A program made the translations under genes and the position numbers. The notes beneath the pieces are model-generated. The model did not search any database. It was not told where the DNA came from and saw nothing but the letters and a program-made list of their open reading frames with translations. From Engelhardtia mirabilis (GTDB lineage: Bacteria > Planctomycetota > UBA1135 > GCA-002686595), in the NCBI GenBank assembly GCA_007751255.1, contig CP036296.1, positions 3,720,001 to 3,784,000 of the forward strand: a DNA stretch of 64,000 nucleotides, in the 5' to 3' direction. Shown here in pieces: positions 1 through 10,646 of the stretch (the stretch's first letter is position 1; each line of letters starts with the position of its first letter).

Positions 1-1293
<1,293 letters not shown>

Positions 1294-1320
1294 GCTGACC
1301 GCGCGGGCGATCGGGCTCCG

Positions 1321-1371
1321 ACGCGAACAGGGCCGCCCCCTCGCATGGCGAGGGGGCGGCCCTGTTCGCGT
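1321..1371. terminator. perfect 24-bp hairpin, probable bidirectional terminator
   Basis: Bases 1321-1344 are the exact reverse complement of 1348-1371, with a 3-nt loop (atg). The stem is nearly all G-C. It lies between the convergent MerR regulator (ends 1293) and radical SAM gene (ends 1394), where a shared terminator is expected. No long T tract follows on either side, so it may act as a stable RNA 3' end rather than a textbook intrinsic terminator. Confidence 0.8.
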
Positions 1372-1393
1372 CAGGCCAGCCGCGCGTGCGCGA

Positions 1394-2548
1394 TCAGGCG
1401 CGCTGCTCGAGCCCGGCCAGCCCGTAGGCCTTGGGCCCCACGTACTTGAGGTTGCAGCAACCGTTGCAACCGGCGTAGATGCGCTTCTGTTTGATGTCGC
1501 GCCGGAACTCGCGGAACTCCTCGCCGTTCCAGATCTCCTGCAGGGTCTGGGAGCGACTGTCGCCCGTCCGCAGGTAGTAGCAGGGCGAGTAGCGGCCGTC
1601 CGCGGTGAGCTGCACCCTGGACCAGGGGCTCTCGCACACGTACTCGTCGGGCGAGAGGGCGCGGTCGTCGGTGTAGTGACGCACGAATTCGTCGATCGGC
1701 AGGCCGGGGGGCGTCAGGCGGATCTGCACGCCGAGCGTCTTCTCGAGCTCGTAGCAGGCGATCAGCTGCTCGCGCAGGAATTCCGGATCCACGCCCTCAG
1801 GGCGCGGCTGCGGGATCGTCAGGCGACTCTCCTCGGGGTTCGCGATCAGGGTCGACGAGTGGCCCACGAGGTCGTGCTCGGCCATGAAGTTGACCAGGTC
1901 CGAGCCCAGCTCCGCCGCCAGGTGCATGAAGTCCTGCATCCCGCCGACGGTCTCCTCGGTCACGACCATCTTGAGGTTGAACTTGGGGAAGACCTTCCCC
2001 TTCTTGGCCCGCAGCCGAACCATGTTGCGGATGCCCTCGATCGTGCGCTTGTAGCTGCCGGGGCGGCCCACGACCTCGTCGTGGCGGGCCTCGTTGCCCT
2101 CGAGGCTGATCCCGACCAGCACCAGACCGTTGTTCCAGGGGTGCTTGGGTCCCAGGTCCGTGTAGAGCTCGGCGATGTCCTCTTTGATCAGCGCGCCGTT
2201 GCTGATGATGTGCGTGCGGTGATGCTTGCTGGCGTAGCGCAGGACCTCGGGGAAGTCCTTGCGGACCAGGGTCTCGCCGCCCGAGAAGGTGATCAGACGG
2301 CCCTTCGGGAACTCGTCGATGGCCTTCTTGATCTCGTCGGTCTTGAACTCCTTGACCGGCCCGACCGTCTCCACCTCGCCCTTGATGATGTCGAGGTACT
2401 GGCAGAAGTTGCAGCGCAGGTTGCAGCGGTAGGTGACCTCCAGGAACATGTGGATCGGCTGGAAAGCACGACCACTGGGCGACAGGGCGCGCGGGATGGC
2501 GCCGTGCCACTTGACGATGTCGGAGAGCGCTGAGCTGAGGTTGATCAT
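1394..2548 (-). CDS. radical SAM/SPASM domain protein
   Basis: 384 residues from the ATG at 2548. The radical SAM cluster motif C-x3-C-x2-C is at residues 42, 46 and 49 (RCNLRCNFC). It is followed by FSGGET for SAM binding, an ISNG strand and a VGISLEG strand. The C-terminal part carries SPASM-like cysteines (VCESPW, SPCYY, GCNGCCNLKYVG) that would bind an auxiliary Fe-S cluster. Family members mature peptides, heme d1 precursors or cofactors; nothing here fixes the substrate. It stands alone between convergent and divergent neighbours and is not part of the RiPP cluster about 10 kb away. Longer in-frame starts exist upstream but encode arginine/proline-rich low-complexity sequence, so the ATG before INLSSALSD is preferred. 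Confidence 0.82.
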   Translation of the reverse strand: MINLSSALSDIVKWHGAIPRALSPSGRAFQPIHMFLEVTYRCNLRCNFCQYLDIIKGEVETVGPVKEFKTDEIKKAIDEFPKGRLITFSGGETLVRKDFPEVLRYASKHHRTHIISNGALIKEDIAELYTDLGPKHPWNNGLVLVGISLEGNEARHDEVVGRPGSYKRTIEGIRNMVRLRAKKGKVFPKFNLKMVVTEETVGGMQDFMHLAAELGSDLVNFMAEHDLVGHSSTLIANPEESRLTIPQPRPEGVDPEFLREQLIACYELEKTLGVQIRLTPPGLPIDEFVRHYTDDRALSPDEYVCESPWSRVQLTADGRYSPCYYLRTGDSRSQTLQEIWNGEEFREFRRDIKQKRIYAGCNGCCNLKYVGPKAYGLAGLEQRA

Positions 2549-2908
2549 CGCTGGGCGGTTATGGCCCGAGGAGGTGTAGCCCGAAGAGGAGGTCGTCCCG
2601 CCTGAGGCACGCTGGGCCGGGGCGGGCTGCCTCGGGAGCGCGGCGGACGGCAGGGTTCGGCCCGGATGGCCGTGGGTCCAGAGTCGGTCGATCGGTCGGT
2701 CCGGCGAGCGTGTCCGCCGGGCAGAGGCCCAGGGAGCGCCCTGGAGTGGCCAGGGGGCCGATCGCCGCGCCAAATCGCACGCGGACGGAAGAGTTTCGGC
2801 CCAAGTCTACGCCGCCCTCCTGGCCCGGCAACCGGAGCGCTCCAAATCGGGCCTGCTGGGACCGGGCCGGTCCTCGCTTCCGGGTCCCCTGGCCTGCAAG
2901 ATCCCGCC
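2549..2908. other. divergent intergenic region
   Basis: 360 bp between the divergent starts of the radical SAM gene and add, so it should hold both promoters. It is very GC-rich and I see no convincing sigma-70 boxes, operator repeats, small coding sequence or RNA gene. Confidence 0.5.
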
Positions 2909-4042
2909 ATGCCCTCCGCCTCCAGCCCGACCCTCGACGCCAATCTCCTCCGACGCCTGCCCAAGGTCGTGCTCCACGAGCACCTGGACGGGAGCATGCG
3001 GCCCTCGACCATCCTCGAGTTGGCGGCCGAGATCGGTTACGACCAGCTCCCGGAGAGCGAGCCCGGGGCCCTGGGGCGCTGGTTCTTCGAGGGCGCCGAC
3101 CGCGGCTCCCTGGCCCAGTACCTGGAGGGGTTCCGGCACACGATCGCCCTCTTGCAGACCGAAGCCGCCCTCGAGCGAGCCGCCTACGAGTACCTCGAGG
3201 ACTCGGTCGCCGACGGGGTCGTCTACTCCGAGGTGCGCTTCGCCCCCCACCTGCACACCTTCGAGGGCCTGGGCCTGGATGCGGTCATGCACGCCGTCCT
3301 GCGAGGCCTGCGGCGGGCGGCGGTGGACTTCGACACGGGCTTCGGCCTGATCGTCTGCGCCCTGCGGAACGAGTCGGAGGAGCTCTCGATCAAGCTCGCC
3401 GAACTGGCCATCGCCTACCGCGACGAGGGCTGCGTGGGCTTCGACCTGGCCGGCGAGGAGGCCGGGCACCCGGCCAACCGCCACCTGCGCGCGTTCCAGC
3501 TCGTGCAGCGCATGAACTTCAACATCACCATCCATGCCGGCGAGTCGTTCGGGCCCGAGAGCATCTGGCAGGCGCTGCAGTACTGCGGCGCCCACCGCAT
3601 TGGCCACGGAACCCGCCTGGTCGAGGACCTGGCCGTGCACGACGGCAAGGTGATCAAGGTCGGTAACCTGGCCCAATACGTGATCGACCACCGCATCCCG
3701 ATCGAGGTCTGCCTGCAGAGCAACCTCCACACCGGGGCCACGCCGACCATGGAGGCTCACCCCTTCCCGCTCTTCGTCGACCTGGGCATGCGCGTCACGC
3801 TCAACACCGACAACCGGCTGATGAGCGGAACGACCATGACCGACGAGTATCTGGTCGCCGTCAACACCTTCGGCTGCGACCTCGACGCCCTCGAGACCCT
3901 CTCGATCAACGGCATGAAGTCCGCCTTCCTGCACTACGACGAGCGGGTGCGGATCATCTACGAGCGCATCAAGGCCCCCTTTGCGAAACTGCGCGGCGAA
4001 ATGGGTCTGGAGGCGCGCCAGATCTACGGGGGGCCGGCTTGA
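2909..4042 (+). CDS. add: adenosine deaminase
   Basis: 377 residues, about the usual length for the family. It hydrolyses adenosine and deoxyadenosine to inosine and ammonia in purine salvage. The amidohydrolase signatures are present: H-x-H zinc ligands with substrate Asp in KVVLHEHLDGS, the HAGES motif (third zinc His), RIGHGTRL (catalytic His) and NTDNRLMS (metal/catalytic Asp), as in actinobacterial-type enzymes. The ATG at 2909 puts HEHLDGS near residue 25, as usual; upstream in-frame sequence is low complexity. The next gene starts within its stop codon, so the two are translationally coupled. Confidence 0.93.
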   Translation: MPSASSPTLDANLLRRLPKVVLHEHLDGSMRPSTILELAAEIGYDQLPESEPGALGRWFFEGADRGSLAQYLEGFRHTIALLQTEAALERAAYEYLEDSVADGVVYSEVRFAPHLHTFEGLGLDAVMHAVLRGLRRAAVDFDTGFGLIVCALRNESEELSIKLAELAIAYRDEGCVGFDLAGEEAGHPANRHLRAFQLVQRMNFNITIHAGESFGPESIWQALQYCGAHRIGHGTRLVEDLAVHDGKVIKVGNLAQYVIDHRIPIEVCLQSNLHTGATPTMEAHPFPLFVDLGMRVTLNTDNRLMSGTTMTDEYLVAVNTFGCDLDALETLSINGMKSAFLHYDERVRIIYERIKAPFAKLRGEMGLEARQIYGGPA

Positions 4043-5070
4043 AGCTGACCCGACCGAATCTGGGGCGCGTCGGCATCGGCGCCGGGCGCGGCGAGCTGTG
4101 CGTGATCGAGAGCGACTGCCTGGTGGGCAATGCCCTCGGCGACCCCCACCGGCGCGAGCTGCCGGTCTACCTGCCGCCCGGCTGGGACGCTCCCGGCGCG
4201 CAGTTCCCGGCCCTCTTCGTCCTGGCCGGCTTCACCGGGCGCGGCCACAAGTACCTCGCGCCACACCCCTGGTTCTCGAGCGTGGCCCAGCGCTTCGACG
4301 CGGCGATCGTCGAGGGCGACGCGCCACCGGCGGTGTTGGTGATGCCCGACTGCTTCACGCGCCTGGGCGGGAGCCAGTACGTGGATTCGACCGCTACCGG
4401 TCCCTACGAGACCCACGTGGCCCAGGAGCTGGTTCCGCTGGTGGAGGAGCACCTCCCCGTGCTCCCCGGCCGACGGGGCGTGGTCGGCAAGAGCTCCGGC
4501 GGCTTCGGTGCCCTACACCTGGCCATGCGCCGGCCGGGCCTGTTCCAGGCCGCCGCGTCGATCTCCGGCGACGTGGACTTCGAGCTCTGCTTCGGCTCCG
4601 AGATCTTGGCCGCCATGCGCGGCCTGGTACCCCACGGCCTCTCTCCCCAGCGTTTCCTCGAGGCCTTCGCGCGCGACCGCGACCTCTCCGGCGACGGGCA
4701 CGCGGTGATCAACGTGCTGGCCATGGCCGCCTGCTACTCGCCCAATCCCGAATCGCCCCTGGGCTTCGACCTGCCCATGGAACTCGAGCGCGGCGAGCGC
4801 ATCCCGGAGGTCTGGCGCCGCTGGCTGAGTTTCGATCCCCTCGAGGCGGTCCGGCCCCACGCCCAGGCCCTGCGCTCGCTCGAGTACCTGCACGTCGAGT
4901 GCGGCCTGGCCGACGAGTACAACCTGCAGTGGGGCCTGCGGCGGCTGGTGCGCAAGCTGCAGGAGTTGGACGTTCCCCACGTGCACGAGGAGCACTCGGG
5001 TGGACACCGGGGAACCGACGATCGCTACCTGCGGGTGCTGCCGCGCCTGGCTTCGATTCTGGCGGGCTGA
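4039..5070 (+). CDS. esterase/alpha-beta hydrolase (esterase D-like)
   Basis: 343 residues. The TTG start at 4039 overlaps the add stop (TTGA), indicating coupled translation. It shows the alpha/beta hydrolase fold of the putative esterase family (esterase D, antigen 85, Fes-like): an N-terminal RRELPVYLPPGWD strand, FPALFVLAGFTG as the oxyanion region, AVLVMPDCFTRLGG, and the nucleophile elbow VVGKSSGGFGAL (G-x-S-x-G). The C-terminal HSGGHRGTDDR segment supplies the likely catalytic His. There is no signal peptide, so it is probably cytoplasmic. The substrate is unknown; cotranscription with adenosine deaminase gives no clear hint. Confidence 0.82.
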   Translation: MKLTRPNLGRVGIGAGRGELCVIESDCLVGNALGDPHRRELPVYLPPGWDAPGAQFPALFVLAGFTGRGHKYLAPHPWFSSVAQRFDAAIVEGDAPPAVLVMPDCFTRLGGSQYVDSTATGPYETHVAQELVPLVEEHLPVLPGRRGVVGKSSGGFGALHLAMRRPGLFQAAASISGDVDFELCFGSEILAAMRGLVPHGLSPQRFLEAFARDRDLSGDGHAVINVLAMAACYSPNPESPLGFDLPMELERGERIPEVWRRWLSFDPLEAVRPHAQALRSLEYLHVECGLADEYNLQWGLRRLVRKLQELDVPHVHEEHSGGHRGTDDRYLRVLPRLASILAG

Positions 5071-5130
5071 GCCCGCTTCCGTCTTCGCGAGCGATCCGCA
5101 TCCAGGCTGTTCAGACGCGGCTTCCAACGG

Positions 5131-5592
5131 CTACGGCTCGCCGACGGTAATTCGGTCGACCGAGTGGATGTCGATCGTCCACGTGTCGCCAGTCTTGATC
5201 TGGACGTTGTACTTGTCGAGGTACCAGTTCTTGACGCGCCCCCTGAAGGTGTCGAGATCGCGTCCGGGGTCGAAGTCGGAGAGCCAGTCAGACCTCCACG
5301 CGACCTGCGGGTTGCCGCGGCCGGGGAACGGGAAGGACGGCACGCCCTGGGATTCGGGATAGAGCCAATAGGTCATCCCGGTGCCCGCAGGCCCCGTGGA
5401 CCAGACCATCGCCGATGGTGTCGATTCGTGGCCCCCGTTCCCGTCGGCGATGTAGATCGCGAAGACGCCTGTGTTGTACTGGTCTTGAGTGCCGGGCCGC
5501 GGCTGGAACGCGGGATCGGCGACGCTCGCGCAACCGGTCAGGGTGATCACACTCGCAAGGACAACGCAGTAAGTCAGGGATTCGAGCTTCAT
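5131..5592 (-). CDS. putative lipoprotein, paralogue of the protein at 6792-7301
   Basis: 153 residues from the ATG at 5592. It has a signal peptide and lipobox (VITLTGC, lipidated Cys near residue 20), so it should be membrane-anchored outside the cytoplasm. I do not recognise a known domain. It shares a common frame with the lipoprotein at 6792-7301: a TGVF-x-x-Y block, a W-L-[FY]-P-x-x-x-G-V-P-S-[FY] block, a central W-R segment, and an F-R-x-x-V-x-x-W block near the end. It is the last gene of the minus-strand sigma/kinase module, 147 bp after the metalloprotease. Confidence 0.72.
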   Translation of the reverse strand: MKLESLTYCVVLASVITLTGCASVADPAFQPRPGTQDQYNTGVFAIYIADGNGGHESTPSAMVWSTGPAGTGMTYWLYPESQGVPSFPFPGRGNPQVAWRSDWLSDFDPGRDLDTFRGRVKNWYLDKYNVQIKTGDTWTIDIHSVDRITVGEP

Positions 5593-5739
5593 GGGGTTGA
5601 TCCGACTGGAGTGAGGTCGTTGGCGCGAGGTCACGGCAACGGCAGAGTGAGTGGTGGCACTTGGTCTCCTGGCCCACGGAGCCCGACCCGGAGAGGGAGC
5701 ATGACGCGCGCATTGGCAGGTCTGCGACCGAGCCGCGCC

Positions 5740-6795
5740 TCATGGGTAGTACTCCGCGACGGTCTCGGCGTTGAACCGAATGATCGTCGCGTTGTCGGCG
5801 CCCGCACAGCCCCCGACGGGCGTCCCGAGTCGCAGGGCGCCCGGGCCCTGAGGCGTCGACGAGATGGCCTGGTCGGGCGGCGTGGTCGCGTCGGCCCCCG
5901 CGTGCCACAAGAGCGGACTGGAGAAGACCGGTAGCCGCCGTCCGCTCCCGCCCATGATCGTCGTGTACTCGTGCGTACTCCTGGCAAAACGCAGGGACTG
6001 CTGTGGGTGCGCGCCGAAGGGGCTGTTGCATACCTGCGGTCCGACTTCGTGGAGGCAGCCGAACAAGTGCCCGAGTTCGTGGGCCAGGGTGACCGAGCGG
6101 GGGTCCGCAACGACCGCAGCCGTGACAGCGGCGAATCCGAAGCGACCGGCGTCGGGACGCTGCTCGAACACGAAAGCCGTACCGGTCTTCTTCTGGCCTG
6201 GCGACGGCGCGGTCACCATGCAGACCAGGTCGGCCTCGGCAGCCCGCCGCGCGGCGGCGACAAAACGCGCGTCCTCGCTGCACTGGCAGGCGGTCTGGAG
6301 CAGCAACTCGTTGACCGAAGTCACCCCAGCGAAGCGCGCGTGCCCGGGTTCCGGGCCCGGCCTGAGCCCGGCCGCGACCGCCCCGGCGAACTGGAGTTCG
6401 AGACCCGGCCAGCCGGGCGCCCGCAGGCTGCGCTCGAAGACGGCTTGGGCAGCCGACAGGCTGGCTTCACACGCCGCGGCCAGCCGCTCGTCCTTCTGAC
6501 CCAGATAGACGAACAGCACCCGGATGGTCACCGTCTCCGCCGGAAGCTCGAAGAGCGGCGTGACCGGGAAGTGCTCGAGCCAGGGGTCGCCGCTCAGGGC
6601 CTCCACCCGAGGAAGGGGCAGCCTCGCGGGCAGCGGCGATCCGATGGGAGCCACGGCGACGCAGGACTCCTGCTCCGGATCGTCGGCGGCGAATGTCGTG
6701 CGGGCTGGTGATTGGCTCGGAGCACAGCCGTGCCCGAGCCCCAGACCCGCACTGACGAGGCCTGCAGCGACTACGATGATCCTCGCGAGATTCAT
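5740..6795 (-). CDS. secreted zinc metalloprotease (metzincin type)
   Basis: 351 residues. The ATG at 6795 overlaps the stop of the upstream lipoprotein gene (ATGA). It has an N-terminal hydrophobic signal segment (IIVVAAGLVSAGLGLG) followed by a Cys at 24; the lipobox is poor, so either secretion or lipidation is possible. The metzincin motif H-E-x-x-H-x-x-G-x-x-H is intact (H239 E240 H243 G246 H249), followed by a Met-turn-like TTIMGGS. The N-terminal 230 residues resemble reprolysin-like M12 or M72 peptidases (TVTIRVLFVYLG, then a helix-rich segment, then SVTLAHELGH). It is sandwiched between two related lipoproteins, which could be substrates, anchors or inhibitors; this is inference. Confidence 0.8.
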   Translation of the reverse strand: MNLARIIVVAAGLVSAGLGLGHGCAPSQSPARTTFAADDPEQESCVAVAPIGSPLPARLPLPRVEALSGDPWLEHFPVTPLFELPAETVTIRVLFVYLGQKDERLAAACEASLSAAQAVFERSLRAPGWPGLELQFAGAVAAGLRPGPEPGHARFAGVTSVNELLLQTACQCSEDARFVAAARRAAEADLVCMVTAPSPGQKKTGTAFVFEQRPDAGRFGFAAVTAAVVADPRSVTLAHELGHLFGCLHEVGPQVCNSPFGAHPQQSLRFARSTHEYTTIMGGSGRRLPVFSSPLLWHAGADATTPPDQAISSTPQGPGALRLGTPVGGCAGADNATIIRFNAETVAEYYP

Positions 6796-7301
6796 CGCGT
6801 CGGCTCGATCACGACGTGACGATCGTGACTCATGAGATTGCCGGCCGCGAGCGTGATGCTGGAGTTGTCTGCGAACCACTGGATGACAAGCGCCCGGAAG
6901 CTTGCGAGGTCCGACAAGGCTTGCCCGTCCTGGAGGTACTCGATCCTCCAATGGATCGTGTGGTCGATCGATGAGGGCGTGACGTAGCTCGGCACTCCGA
7001 CCTTGTCCGGAAAGAGCCAGAACTCCTCGGTGGGCAGGGTGTCGGACTCGCGCCAGAGGAAGGCGGAGGGGAGCGGCTCGTAGGTGACGACGAACTTGTT
7101 CGGATTCGCCCCGTCCGGGGTCACGGTCGCGGGCTGATAGAGCGAGAAGACGCCTGTGTCGTACTCCTGCGCCATGGAGACCTGGGGCAGCCCCCGGCCC
7201 GCCTCGCCCAAGGGGACTGCCATCTCGGTCGCAGTGGAAGCGCACGAGCAGAGCACGAGGCCGCAGAGGGTCACTGTCATGGAAAGTCGCCGCATGGTCA
7301 T
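6792..7301 (-). CDS. putative lipoprotein, paralogue of the protein at 5131-5592
   Basis: 169 residues from the ATG at 7301, which overlaps the kinase stop codon (ATGA). A second ATG two codons later is also possible. Signal peptide with lipobox-like LVLCSC; the Cys at -2 is unusual. The mature part matches the downstream paralogue in order: YDTGVFSLY, WLFPDKVGVPSY, IHWRIEYL, FRALVIQWF and a C-terminal HDRHVVIEP. No known domain is recognised. Its coupling to a kinase on one side and a metalloprotease on the other suggests a role in the same envelope signalling or processing module. Confidence 0.74.
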   Translation of the reverse strand: MTMRRLSMTVTLCGLVLCSCASTATEMAVPLGEAGRGLPQVSMAQEYDTGVFSLYQPATVTPDGANPNKFVVTYEPLPSAFLWRESDTLPTEEFWLFPDKVGVPSYVTPSSIDHTIHWRIEYLQDGQALSDLASFRALVIQWFADNSSITLAAGNLMSHDRHVVIEPTR

Positions 7302-10300
7302 GGTCGCAGTTCGGTAGCGGTAGGGTCGAGCCGCTCACTCTGGGCTCGCAGAGAGCCTCGCTCGGGGGGCGAGGAAGACGGAAGTCCTGCGAAGGCGTGG
7401 GCCTCGTCGATCGACAGCACCTCGCGCGTCGCAGCCCATTCGGACCGTGGGATCGCGCTCGAGCGATCGATGAGGTGCGCCCGCGCTCCGTGGTCAAGGC
7501 TGCCGCGGGCGATCGCCAGCAGACCGAGCGTTTGGATTGCCATGCCAGGAATCGGGCAGGCGCGGGCCTGCTCGACCAGCTCGGCCTCGCCGTCGGCTCC
7601 GCGCACGTCACCGCTGGCGGCCGCCAGGGCCAGGGCCAACATCTGGCCCCAACGCCGCCCCACCCTCGACCAGCTCGACGCCGCTGCGAGGGCCAGATCA
7701 CGTGCCACCTCGTTCGATCCAGCGCGCCACGCGAAGGCCGCCTCGTTGAGGAAGATCAGTGCTTCGATGTTCGGGAACTGGAGCTCCCGCGCTGCGGCGG
7801 CCAGCTCGAGGTCCGGGGCCAGCGGCGCCCCGCGTCGGTAGGCCAGGGTGCGCAGCTGCCACAGGGCGCGGGCCTCCTGGATGGGGTGCCGCGTCCTGGC
7901 GGCGAGGTCGAGGCCGCGCTCGGCGAGGTCCTTGGCCTGCTCCAATCGGTGCGCCTCCATCAGGGCCGAGGCGGAGTTCAGAAGCGCCGAGAGCTCCAAG
8001 CGGGCGCTGCGCGTCAGACGCGCGGTCCGAGCGTGGTGGGCCGCGGCGCAGGCAAAGCGTCCCTGGCGGTAGCGCAGCCAGCCCAGCTGTTCGCAGGCTC
8101 GAGCGCGCGCCTCGCGGTCGCGCGTGCGCCGGGCCCAGGCCAGAGCGCCGCGCACGGCGAGAGCCTCGTCCTCCAGGCGCGCGTAGCGGCCGGCGAGGGT
8201 CCGGATCGAGTGGTAGGCCATGGCCAGACCCAGGTCCTCACCCGGATCCACGGCCTCGAGCAAGCGCAGTGCTCGGGCGCCGTCGCCCTGCATCCCACAC
8301 AGCGCCGCGCGCGCGAGCGCTTCGATCAACGCCACCTCGGCGTCGTAGGTCTCGGTTCGCGCCAAGTGGTACAGCACCTCGTCGAGCTTCGAGCCCGTCG
8401 CCGATGCCAACCCCACGTCCAACAGGACCCGCAGGAGCCGGCGTTCCTGATCCAGCTGGCGTTCGCTCCCACGTACCACCGCGAGGCCTTCGACGACCGT
8501 GTTCCAGGCGCCGCGGACATCGCCTCCATCGAGCGCACGACCGGCGACCAAAATGGCCTCCTGCGCGACCTCGCCCAGGCGACCGGCACTGATCAGGTGC
8601 AGGACCCGACCGGGCGCGCCCGGCGCCAGGAGATCGGCCAAGCGACCGCGCAGGGCGGCCTGTCGCTCCGCAACCTGGCCCCACGCGTCCGCGGCGGTCG
8701 CCAGCGCCCGCAGCGACCCGTCGGGGTCACGTCGGACCAGTCCGCGCTGCACCAGATCCCCCAGCTCGGTCTCCACCTGCCAGACCTGACAGCGAAGCAA
8801 GCGAGTCAGGAGCTCGACGCCCCCGCCGCCACCGAGCAGCTCGACGGCCCACAGCAGCTCCGCCTGGGACGGACGTAGGCTCCCACGCGCGACGCGCATG
8901 CTGGGGATCGCGTGGCCGGTCGAGGCCAGCCGCGAGAGGGCCGAACGGCCCATCGACACGAGTCCTCCTTCCCAGCGAGCCAAGCCACTCCGCACCCAGG
9001 TGGCCAGCTCGCACTCGACGTTCCGCGCCAGTCCACCAGTCCGGCCCGCGAGCTCCGCGGCGGCGTCCGTGCGCGTGTGGAAGATTCGGTCGTGGCCCGC
9101 GAACAGCCCGCGCAGGGCTTGGGTAGGGAGCGTTGACAGCAGGATGTCGGCTGGCGCCCCTTCGCCGACCACGCGCACCACCGGCCCACGCGTGCGCAAC
9201 GCATCCACGAGCGCGATCGTCCAACGGTCGATGGGTCCGGGATCGTCACAGAGCAGCACCAGTCCGTCGTCGAGCTGACGGGCCAGGGCTCGCTCGAGCA
9301 GTTGGCTAACGTCCTCGCCCGTCACGGCCGATGCGACCTCGTTCGATCCCAAGAACGACAGCAGGGCCTCGAATGGCGCCGAGCTCGACTCGATCAGGAG
9401 CGTCCGGCGGCCCTGCGCCTGCAGCCTGTGTTCAAGCTCCCGCAGGAATCGTGTGCGACCGCTGCCGGGCCCGCCGCCGACGTCGAGCGACTTCCCCGCG
9501 AGCACTCGCGCCGCGGACCGCTCCAGGTCCCCCGAAGAACCGAGCCATGGAAGCGTGCACCCGGACCCCGAACCCGACAGGCGCGCCGAGACCTCCGCGG
9601 CCGAACGAGGGCGATCGGCGGGGCGCCGTGAAAGCAGGGCATCGATGGTCTCGACCACCGCCGGGGCGAGTCCCGGCACGGCCTCTGCGATCGAGTCAGG
9701 TGCGACGTCGGTCCGACGATCGACGAATTGATCCTCGGGCCCGCGCTCGTGGGGCGCTTCACCGGCCAGGGCCCGGTAGAGCATCACGCCCACGGCGTAG
9801 AGGTCCGACGCCACGCTGGCCGACCGGGCCTCGAAGAGTTCGGGCGCCGCGTAGAGCGGAGTTCCCGCAAAGCCACCGCCGGTGGTTCGCAGTGCCGCCG
9901 CTTCATGCGCAACGCCGAGATCGAGGATCGTGAGGATGCCTTGCCCGTCGAGCAGTACGTTCGAGGGCTTCACGTCACGATGCACTACCCCCGCCCAGTG
10001 GATCCCGCCCAGGGCCTCGAGCAGCGCCAGAGCGGCCGGCTCGAGCCGCTCCCAGGAACCACCCACGTTGCTCGGGAAGTGCTCGCCATGGACCTCCTCC
10101 ATGACGATGAAGGCCAGGCCGTCCTCCACGCCCTCGTCCAGCAGCGAGACCACGCCCGGCAAGCGTAGGTGGCGCAGGGCCGCGATCTCGCGCCGAAAGA
10201 CCTCGTGCATGCGTCCCGCCCGAGGATGGATCAGCTTGACCGCGACGCTACGTCCTGCGAGCAGGTCGTCCGCTCGGAACACCGCGCCGAAGCCACCGCT

Positions 10301-10636
10301 GCCGAGCACGTCGCGCAGGCGATAGCGGCGGGCGACCAGTTGGCCCAGGCCCGCGCTGGGATCACGGGTGAGGTCGAGCTCTCCGGCGTTCGCCGGGAAC
10401 AGGCCGACCATGTCGAGTGGCTCGATGGTCGGCCGTTCGCCGGTCGGATCCGGTCGCGTCGCCTCCAGCAGGAAGCTACCCAGACTCGCATGGCGCTCGA
10501 GCAGTCGGTGGACCCGCTCCAGGACCTCGCGATCGTCGCCATACTCCCCCTCGAGGAACGGGCTCCGCCCTTCGGCGGGCAGCTCGATCACCTCGCAAAA
10601 TGCGCGCATCGCGCGCTGCCACTGATGGACCTCCAC
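7298..10636 (-). CDS. Ser/Thr protein kinase with ATPase and helical-repeat region
   Basis: 1112 residues from a GTG at 10636, chosen because the protein then opens with the W-x2-A-x2-A-F ... ELP-x3-R-x2-FLE ... RVHRLLERH helix pair that begins kinases of ECF-linked pairs. The kinase domain (about 105-355) has the glycine loop GSGGFGAV (112-119), VAVK with K134, HRDVKPSN (H219-D221) and DLG (239-241) in place of DFG. A P-loop GGGPGSGRT (387-395) begins a STAND/AAA-type ATPase region. The remaining 500 residues are alanine/leucine/arginine-rich helical repeats resembling TPR. No transmembrane segment is obvious, so it is probably cytoplasmic. It starts 10 nt after the sigma gene and overlaps the next lipoprotein start. 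Confidence 0.85.
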   Translation of the reverse strand: MEVHQWQRAMRAFCEVIELPAEGRSPFLEGEYGDDREVLERVHRLLERHASLGSFLLEATRPDPTGERPTIEPLDMVGLFPANAGELDLTRDPSAGLGQLVARRYRLRDVLGSGGFGAVFRADDLLAGRSVAVKLIHPRAGRMHEVFRREIAALRHLRLPGVVSLLDEGVEDGLAFIVMEEVHGEHFPSNVGGSWERLEPAALALLEALGGIHWAGVVHRDVKPSNVLLDGQGILTILDLGVAHEAAALRTTGGGFAGTPLYAAPELFEARSASVASDLYAVGVMLYRALAGEAPHERGPEDQFVDRRTDVAPDSIAEAVPGLAPAVVETIDALLSRRPADRPRSAAEVSARLSGSGSGCTLPWLGSSGDLERSAARVLAGKSLDVGGGPGSGRTRFLRELEHRLQAQGRRTLLIESSSAPFEALLSFLGSNEVASAVTGEDVSQLLERALARQLDDGLVLLCDDPGPIDRWTIALVDALRTRGPVVRVVGEGAPADILLSTLPTQALRGLFAGHDRIFHTRTDAAAELAGRTGGLARNVECELATWVRSGLARWEGGLVSMGRSALSRLASTGHAIPSMRVARGSLRPSQAELLWAVELLGGGGGVELLTRLLRCQVWQVETELGDLVQRGLVRRDPDGSLRALATAADAWGQVAERQAALRGRLADLLAPGAPGRVLHLISAGRLGEVAQEAILVAGRALDGGDVRGAWNTVVEGLAVVRGSERQLDQERRLLRVLLDVGLASATGSKLDEVLYHLARTETYDAEVALIEALARAALCGMQGDGARALRLLEAVDPGEDLGLAMAYHSIRTLAGRYARLEDEALAVRGALAWARRTRDREARARACEQLGWLRYRQGRFACAAAHHARTARLTRSARLELSALLNSASALMEAHRLEQAKDLAERGLDLAARTRHPIQEARALWQLRTLAYRRGAPLAPDLELAAAARELQFPNIEALIFLNEAAFAWRAGSNEVARDLALAAASSWSRVGRRWGQMLALALAAASGDVRGADGEAELVEQARACPIPGMAIQTLGLLAIARGSLDHGARAHLIDRSSAIPRSEWAATREVLSIDEAHAFAGLPSSSPPERGSLRAQSERLDPTATELRP

Positions 10637-10646
10637 AGCTTGTCCG

